From: Siphonodentalium dalli
Lineage: Eukaryota; Mollusca; Scaphopoda; Gadilida; Siphonodentaliidae
Direction: 5' to 3'
Length of the DNA stretch: 64,000 bases
NCBI GenBank assembly: GCA_032622095.1
Contig: CP136065.1
Location: forward strand, 57,225,949-57,289,948
Shown: positions 59,112 through 64,000 of the stretch, piece by piece
Layout: each line of letters opens with the position of its first letter
How positions within the stretch are numbered: position 1 is the stretch's first letter
The notes under the pieces: generated by a model
What the model saw: only the letters and a program-made list of their open reading frames with translations
Database searches by the model: none
Told to the model about the DNA's origin: nothing
Made by a program: the position numbers and the translations under genes

Positions 59112-62100
59112 ATGACTATATCGTCTGCCTCTCTGTCTAAATAACAATTTTTTGTCTCCCGAAAATTTATTTTTGGAGGACTATAGAAACGGGCTCTGTC
59201 CGTCCGTCACATTTTTGAGTACCTTCATGGTGTAATCATTGCCCCCTACAGATTTCATCCCAGAGATTTGAAACTTCAGAATATTGTTGCCCATATATTG
59301 AAGATATGCAACATGTATATAGATGACGGAAAAATTATTTTTTGACAGAGTTATTAACATTTTTCGACTTAGAAAATTTCAACATTTTTTATAATTTTCT
59401 GTATGAGGGTACCTTCATGGTGTAATCAACTCCTCCTACAGTTTTTATCCTAGAGATTTGAAACTTCAGAATATTGTTGCCCATATATTGAAGATGTGCA
59501 ACATGTATATAGATGACGGAAAACTTATTTTTTGACAGAGTTATTAACATTTATCGACTTAGAAAATTTCAACATTTTTTTTAATTTCTTTAACAAAGCG
59601 GCATCGACTTGCCACGTTTTCGGGGGACACTGTGGTCGGCTGACCTTTTATTCTGTGTTATGTCGAGGATGGATAGGATTGAATATTAATTAATTATTAT
59701 ATTCAGACCATACTGTGAATATACATGTATCTTGATGCCAGAATATAGTCTTTACAGGGATTTAACTTTAAACGAGTGTGGCCTTTTCATGTTTGCTGCC
59801 CATTTGAAAATCCTATTTCTCTGATTCTGCAGACATATTCCAAGTCCATGCCAAACATTGTGGAAGATAAATCCTCAAAACACAATACCAGCTGTACAAT
59901 TGAACAACTTGACTGTAATTAATCGTTCGCGCAGGACAACAGTCGTACCAAGCCTGAGTTTAGTGTGCCTGTCATTTGCAGAATGAGGTCCCCAGAGGGT
60001 GAATTTAGTGATGCTATCCCTTACAGTGGGCTAGCATCACCAAATTCACCCTCTGGGGACCTAATTCTGCATGGTCTCCTCTGCTATGGGAGACGTAGAC
60101 TCAGATTGAAGTTCCCAAATGGTGAATATTGTGATGTACACCCATTGGTAACCTCGATTATGCAATGTGTCGCCTGCCAATTTGATGATATAGAGAAACT
60201 AAACTAAAAAAGAACTAGAATCTATGTGAAGAAGTTTATATAGAAATTCGTAATAAAGAAACTTTCCAGAGAAGATGAGGCCTAAGCAGAATGAGATCCC
60301 CCAGAGGGTGAATTAGTGATGTTAGCCCTCTATGTGGGATTACGTCACTAAATTCACCCTATGGGGACCTCATTCTGCAAATGACAGGCATACTAAACTA
60401 AGGCATGGGTCGTACATGTTTGATACACATAATGGATTTTTCTGGATATGTTCAGATTATTTGAACACCACGAACATGACAACTTTAGAAAAAATAACGG
60501 TAGTTTTCTTAACCCTTTGAGTGCCAGGTCGATTTTTGTATCAACCCATATACCCTGTGCCAATGCATTCTCTTATATATGCGAGTCGACCATAGGTCGC
60601 CTCGCATATATAAGAGAATGCATTGGCCTAACATTTTTTTTTTTTTTTACAATTTTAATAATTTATTCTTATATTCTTTAACAGACTTATTTTGTAGGTT
60701 TAGGGCCGATGAGATCGGCCCCTGGCACTCAAAGGGTTAACAGCATCAGTTTGCCCTAACAGCATCATAGCAATTTAGCATGACGACTTGACCAGGGGTG
60801 GCATTCTTTGTTATATAGGAATAAGTCCTTTTATATGATGATTATTTTAGACATGTTGCTGTTCTTTCGTTTGTACATTATGACTATTAGCGTCAACGCT
60901 ATTGATTTTTTCCATGGTTATGTACAATGTACAGTAATGCCCTAAATAATCGACTCCTTAACCACAGCAGAATTATGGGTAACTTTTCAGGATTTATTCG
61001 GAAATATGGCTTGTTGCCATTCAGTGAGAGCTTTCCGATGAATGGCAACAAGCCATATTTCCGACTAAATCCTGATAAGTTACCCATAATTCTGCTGTGG
61101 TTAAGGAGTCGATTATTTAGGACATCACTGTATAAGCTGTGATAAATTCCAGTTGATGGTTCTTGGTCGGAATGGTCCTACAGTACATGCAGTGTTAGTT
61201 GCGGTCATGGCATCCAGATTTGGAGTAGATCATGCAGCAGACCCATACCAAGTCACGGAGGGAATTACTGTCAGGGGAACCATACTGAGATGATAGATTG
61301 CCGGAATACTCTGTGTCCAGGTGTAGTATTGACTCCAAATAAATCATTAACCATTTCTATGCTAAATATTCATTGACGAGTTATCGAGTTATCCCTTAGG
61401 AAATGTTCAGATAATAAGTTAAAAAAATTACCATATTATCTCAATATTTCCATCCAATGAATATGAATCCTTCAGCACTTTCCGTTATCTGTCGTCTTCT
61501 TTTATTAAATGAACACCCCTCCAGATGAATAATAGACCATTCTAATGTATGCTTTTATAACTGATGGGAGAATCCATTCAGTATGGAAAGGGTTAAGATG
61601 GCTATAGATGTAATTAGTGATCCAAATAGATGTTTTCATGAAACCAACTTTACTTGTTAAGTTCTTCTAAAATAAAACAATTGGAGGGAGAGGAATGGCC
61701 AGAAAGACTCTAGATTGTTTGATAAGAGTAATGGCCCTTTGTTTGATATTAAAGGTACTCAATCCGATCAGACGCTCCTAAATTACTATTTCTTTGGCTT
61801 CGGGGGTAAACAATATTTGATTCGAGTTGAGGAACCTACCCATCAAAGCTCAGAGTGATCAGATATCAATTTTTGAAGTTTATTATTTCTATTGTTTTTG
61901 GGTCATAAGCAAGAGGAAGATTGAGGTCGAACGGACGGTCTTGCAGATAAAGGTGGATAACTCTAAAATCAAGTGGTTATTATTTCCACTTGATTTTAGA
62001 GTTTGGCAAAACTTTTTTTCACCATAAATGGAGAAATCTAATTCAAAAGTGCTGAAAGATCGATTAAGTTAGCCGACGAAATATAGCCATTTTTTGCACA

Positions 62101-62878
62101 CACAGGTTTTGTACTTCGGATACATCATACGATGACAACCCAAATTTATTTTGTAAGGGGAGCATTGATTGAATGGTGATGGTTGTTCAAAGGTGATTAC
62201 TAATCGTCAAAAACCTCTGCCCTGGTTATATCATATGTTGTTGATTAGGTGGTCCGAGTCTGTAAGATGAAATACATAAATGCAATGTCCTATAATTTGA
62301 TGTACCAGCGATGGCATGTCAGTTACGTAATGAGTTTTAAACAGCCTCCCGTCTTATAACAACTGGGCTTCACACCATAAAGGTTATTAATACAACAATA
62401 GGTATTCAACAGTTATCACCTCATGATAATAAGCATATAATTTATAAATATAATTTAGTCACCAACTGTGAGCCCATTTGACCAATTTTTTGTTTCATTT
62501 GGCCACTAAAAATTTCATTTGGCCAGAAGATTTTTTGGTCCAGCGCAAACACTGGAAACAAGCCATTTGATCTCTACACCACCGTAATGTTAGCACCTTC
62601 CGAAAAATCACGCAGAATGTGCATTTAGAGACAACTGTATTAAAGTTGAATTACGATTATACATACATCTATCAAACGACACTAATCTCATTTCTCCTGT
62701 TAATTTACAGTTGACGGAGGTTGGTCTGGTTGGAATGATGGTAGCTGTTCTACAACGTGTGGCTTAGGGAAGCAGCGACGGAGCAGAACGTGTACACAAC
62801 CGGCACCAGTATTCGGTGGGAAAGATTGTCCAGATTCAGATTCAGATATAGCGCTCTGTGAACAGTCATCATGTCCAG
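53340..62878 (+). CDS. Thrombospondin type 1 repeat (TSR) protein, partial, 7 exons
   Basis: Seven 168-bp exons, each phase 1-1 and each coding one 56-residue TSR (392 residues in all). TSRs are extracellular, disulfide-bonded modules found in secreted matrix and guidance proteins. Every copy has W-x-x-W tryptophans (C-mannosylation sites) and a C-x-x-S/T-C O-fucosylation motif. Six copies keep all six cysteines; the third has four. Tandem single-exon TSRs of this phase occur in hemicentin, coadhesin and SCO-spondin-like genes, but this part cannot tell them apart. No signal peptide or other domain is in view. The donor at 62,879 is intact, so the gene goes on past the window. Confidence 0.9.
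53501..53645 (+). repeat. Tandem copies of the TSR exon 1 donor region
   Basis: TGTCCAG/GTGAGT at 53,508 is followed by TGCCCAG/GTAAGC at 53,572 and TGCCCAG/GTGAGC at 53,632, separated by similar 60-64 bp (ACTATGTT, GACCAAGCCAAGC). Three good donors therefore lie in a row. Confidence 0.85.
53646..53847. mobile_element. Palindromic MITE family D after TSR exon 1
   Basis: CAGTAATGCCCTAAATAATC and its complement, TA on both sides. It lies directly after the third donor copy. Confidence 0.9.
53870..54103. mobile_element. MITE family G, interrupted copy, left part
   Basis: It matches the interior and right hairpin of the G copy at 59.95-60.41 kb (CACCTCGATTATGCA, then CAGAATGAGGTCCCCAGAGG). It breaks off at GGGGACCT, which resumes at 54,968. 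Confidence 0.8.
54104..54967. mobile_element. hAT-like element, 864 bp, with 8-bp target duplication
   Basis: The ends TAGAGCCCGAAGCC and TAGACCCCGAAGCC (inverted) are flanked by GGGGACCT at 54,096-54,103 and 54,968-54,975. TAG ends and an 8-bp duplication fit hAT transposons. Subterminal GCCGCCAGCCA motifs occur at the left and GCTGAGCC/AGCCGGCT motifs at the right. No transposase. A truncated relative lies at 33,799-34,469. Confidence 0.9.
55138..55305 (+). CDS. TSR exon 2, type A
   Basis: The acceptor is TTAATTTACAG. Codes [40 protein letters not shown] and the LCELSSCP end; six cysteines. The donor is GTAACA. Confidence 0.95.
55591..55722. repeat. 44-bp tandem triplication
   Basis: TCTTTTGTTTGTACATTATG starts at 55,591, 55,635 and 55,679. 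The paralogous intron near 60,860 has one copy, so the triplication arose after the block was duplicated. Confidence 0.92.
55745..55980. mobile_element. Palindromic MITE family D, A-to-B intron, copy 1
   Basis: Flanked by TA; the tip GGAAAGCTCTCAGTGAGAGC is partly duplicated. It ends 22 bp before the exon 3 start, in the same place as the copy at 60,932. Confidence 0.92.
56003..56170 (+). CDS. TSR exon 3, type B, lacking two cysteines
   Basis: The acceptor is GATAAATTCCAG. Codes [20 protein letters not shown], then [20 protein letters not shown] and [13 protein letters not shown]. Compared with TSR exon 6, the third and fourth cysteines are tyrosines (TGC to TAC, and TGT to TAC). The NHT sequon is kept. 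The donor is GTATTT. Confidence 0.93.
56375..56486. mobile_element. MITE D, left half only
   Basis: CAGTAATGCCCTAAATAATC to GGAAAGCTCTCACTAAG. The right arm is absent and the preceding TA is lost. Confidence 0.85.
56906..57488. mobile_element. MITE family N with expanded 23-bp repeats
   Basis: The ends AAGTCTTCTTGGTCCACAA (56,906) and its exact complement (57,470-57,488) define the element. Just inside the left end are seven 23-bp units; the right end has one. Further inward, GATACTGTTTTTGGACTGAT pairs with its complement near 57,440. A related copy lies at about 58,372-58,775. Confidence 0.85.
56928..57088. repeat. Seven 23-bp direct repeats
   Basis: Units begin CAGCTTGGGATAT and end GGTTGGGTT; 7 x 23 bp fill 56,928-57,088 exactly. 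Variation is limited to T/C at one site and one G/T. All three forward frames are open because the unit lacks stops. Confidence 0.96.
57603..57770 (+). CDS. TSR exon 4, type A
   Basis: Codes [38 protein letters not shown] and the LCEHSSCP end; six cysteines. The donor is GTAACA. Confidence 0.95.
57771..58854. other. TSR intron 4 (A to A)
   Basis: It contains GGAGAAGTGAC-type repeats (57,950-58,170) and a MITE N relative (58,372-58,775). No exon of type B is found, so this is the one A-A junction. Confidence 0.7.
58372..58775. mobile_element. MITE family N, second copy, left end truncated
   Basis: GATACTGTTTTTGGACTGAG at the left pairs with CTCTGTCCAAAACAGCATC at the right. TGTTGTGGACAGAGAAAACTTG at the right end matches the N terminus with changes. 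No 23-bp array is present. Confidence 0.7.
58855..59022 (+). CDS. TSR exon 5, type A
   Basis: Codes [38 protein letters not shown] and the LCEQSSCP end; six cysteines. It differs from other A copies by WSVW, CFTTC and GRKDC. The donor is GTAACA. Confidence 0.94.
59072..59109. repeat. Run of 38 C in TSR intron 5
   Basis: It follows GGCACA. The same site in the intron after TSR exon 7 (near 62,920) reads GGCACACCCCCTC, with five C. The run has therefore expanded in place. Confidence 0.95.
59150..59600 (+). repeat. Dispersed repeat family B, two 190-bp units
   Basis: ACCTTCATGGTGTAATCA starts at 59,221 and 59,411; shared blocks are GAGATTTGAAACTTCAGAAT, ATATAGATGACGGAAAA and GACAGAGTTATTAACATTT. 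It ends before AGCGGCATCGACTTGCCACG. The general plan resembles family A. Confidence 0.8.
59949..60410. mobile_element. MITE family G, complete copy
   Basis: The ends ACCAAGCCTGAGTTTAGTGT and (inverted) ACCCATGCCTTAGTTTAGTA; CGT lies outside both. Each end carries its own CAGAATGAGGTCCCC/GGGGACCTCATTCTG hairpin, with a 200-bp AT-rich centre. Confidence 0.8.
60513..60736. mobile_element. piggyBac-like MITE, family F, copy 2
   Basis: Same ends and TTAA targets as 27,815-28,042. By eye the only clear difference is length in the internal poly-T. This is the youngest-looking transposon family in the window. Confidence 0.92.
60932..61130. mobile_element. Palindromic MITE family D, A-to-B intron, copy 2
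   Basis: Flanked by TA and placed 22 bp before TSR exon 6, like the copy before exon 3. The flanks TATGTACAATG and AGCTGTGATAAATTCCAG match on both sides. Confidence 0.92.
61153..61320 (+). CDS. TSR exon 6, type B
   Basis: Codes [38 protein letters not shown] and [14 protein letters not shown]; six cysteines and an NHT sequon. The donor is GTGTAG. It is the intact counterpart of TSR exon 3. Confidence 0.95.
61351..61592. mobile_element. TTAA-type MITE family L
   Basis: Starts CCATTTCTATGCTAAATATT and ends CATTCAGTATGGAAAGGG, TTAA on both sides. Related pieces lie in the SLC26 3' UTR (46,722-46,905), at 34,223 and at 54,372-54,436. Confidence 0.8.
61749..62010. mobile_element. MITE family C, left arm and centre
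   Basis: TTAAAGGTACTCAATCCGAT, TTTCTTTGGCTTCGGGGGTA, ATTTGATTCGAGTTGAGGAA match the left arm at 9711. It ends in a hairpin, CTCTAAAATCAAGTGG and CCACTTGATTTTAGAG. The right arm is missing. Confidence 0.85.
62711..62878 (+). CDS. TSR exon 7, type A
   Basis: Codes [38 protein letters not shown] and the LCEQSSCP end; six cysteines. The donor is GTAACA; the gene continues beyond the window. Confidence 0.95.
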
Positions 62879-64000
62879 GTAACACACCTACCATTCACAC
62901 CCATACCTCTTCAGCTGGCACACCCCCTCATAAATGTATCGTCCCCTTCTCTGTCTAAATAACAGTTTTTTCTGTGTTAAGTATCATAAATTAATAAATC
63001 AAGGATGGATAGGAATGCATGTTAATTAATTCAGACTATAGATACTGTGAATATAGCCAGATGGCAAATATATGATCCCCAATAACGGAAATAGATTTTA
63101 ATGTTTACCCATACCATAGTATGGTAAACATAGTGTCGTTGTCCGGATTGACCACTCGTCGTTCGTCCCTCTGTCTGTCTGTCTGTAGACACTTTACGAG
63201 TAATGCGATAACTCAAACATTTTCTATCCGATCGGAACCAAATTTTGTGTATGGGTTAATCAGCCCAAAATACAGATCGAGTTCGAATTTGATCCGAGTT
63301 TTTGTTACAGAGTTATGGCCCTTTTTCGACTTAGAATTAACGCATTCTGCCATAACTCAAACATTTGTTAGCTGATTGGAACCAAATTTGGTATGTGAGT
63401 TTCGAATATGGGTTTGATCCGATTTATTTTAAAGGAGTTATGACCCTTTTTTTTTTTAATTGGAAAAAAATAGATTTTTTTTAGATTTATTTTTAACTTT
63501 TATAATAATAATAAAAAAAATGTCATTGACTCTTTCATATGTTTTCATTTAGATATTGATGATTATGATACAAGTTGATAAAAAGGTTCCCAATGTGTCC
63601 CTTTAAATATTTAGTAATGAACCCATAAATTAATAGTGTTAAGGTGCCATTACATGACCTGAGCCATTTTTGCATACAGCACTGATCCCCCATTAATATC
63701 AAGTAGCAGTTAAATAACAGAATTCCTCCTGATATCTGATAATAAACACATGTGTAGTTCACAATATTGGAGTGTACTATATAGACTGCCACTGGTTAAT
63801 AGAATGTTATTTATTTGGTGATAGACTGTATCCCACAGACCATTTAATTATGATGGACAGTCTGTGAAAGATTTCCTGATAATACAGTGCTTTTAAAAGT
63901 TTGCTGGATGCTGTATTGCACAGCTGAATATATGACTCTACAAATGGTCTGACGTCATTATAAATGTTATTGTATTAATAGAGATGCCAGCATCAATATA
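62879..64000. other. TSR intron 7 to the window edge
   Basis: The first 200 bp match the introns after other A exons (GATGGATAGGAATGCAT, ATTCAGACTATAG). A family A repeat fills 63,090-63,470. Beyond that it is AT-rich with no exon seen. Confidence 0.7.
63090..63470 (+). repeat. Dispersed repeat family A, copy 3
   Basis: Begins with the ACCATAGTATGGT hairpin, then CTCAAACATTTTCTATCCGA, CAGCCCAAAATACAGATCGA and CCCTTTTTCGACTTAGAATT. Closest in order to the copy at 23.6 kb. Confidence 0.85.

Noticed and set aside
60448-60681. Frame with [21 protein letters not shown] (also near 27.8 kb)
   Set aside because: It translates the palindromic MITE F; the same string appears at both MITE copies. It is not a gene.

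Overview
The window is animal nuclear DNA. It is AT-rich, its genes are split by GT-AG introns, and much of the intronic and intergenic sequence is transposon-derived. The repeat types (MITE-like palindromes, blocks with ATGGCGGCC motifs, a degraded tRNA-type SINE, LINE tails) and the two genes suggest a marine invertebrate. A mollusc or other lophotrochozoan is my best guess, but only a guess. There are no bacterial operons or CRISPR arrays.

Layout: 1-14.3 kb has no gene I can call. It holds a 3.4 kb inverted-repeat element, a foldback element with a 9-bp target duplication and a SINE inside it, a degraded LINE, palindromes, and one possible orphan minus-strand exon. From 14,354 to 46,558 on the plus strand lies a complete SLC26-family anion transporter: 16 coding exons, all junctions GT-AG and in phase, 692 codons plus stop, with a C-terminal STAS domain. 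Intron 1 (about 12 kb) contains a 4.9 kb foldback element. That element sits inside an old LINE, and removing it with a 3-bp duplication restores the LINE reading frame at the junction. From 46.6 to 53.3 kb come the 3' UTR, a candidate hammerhead ribozyme on the minus strand, a 600-bp direct duplication and a 160-bp tandem array.

From 53,340 to the right edge, plus strand, runs part of a gene made of thrombospondin type 1 repeats (TSRs). There are seven exons of exactly 168 bp, all phase 1-1, each coding one 56-residue TSR; neither end of the gene is seen. The exons fall into types C-A-B-A-A-B-A. Introns next to like exons are alike, and both A-to-B introns carry the same palindromic MITE at the same site, so whole exon-intron blocks were copied.

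The points most worth checking are: the hammerhead core; the 4.9 kb foldback with its resolved target site; the joint loss of the two cysteines expected to form one disulfide in the third TSR; short tandem duplications across splice sites of SLC26 exons 6 and 7 and of the first TSR exon; two near-identical TTAA-flanked MITEs; and nested hAT-like insertions with exact 8-bp duplications.
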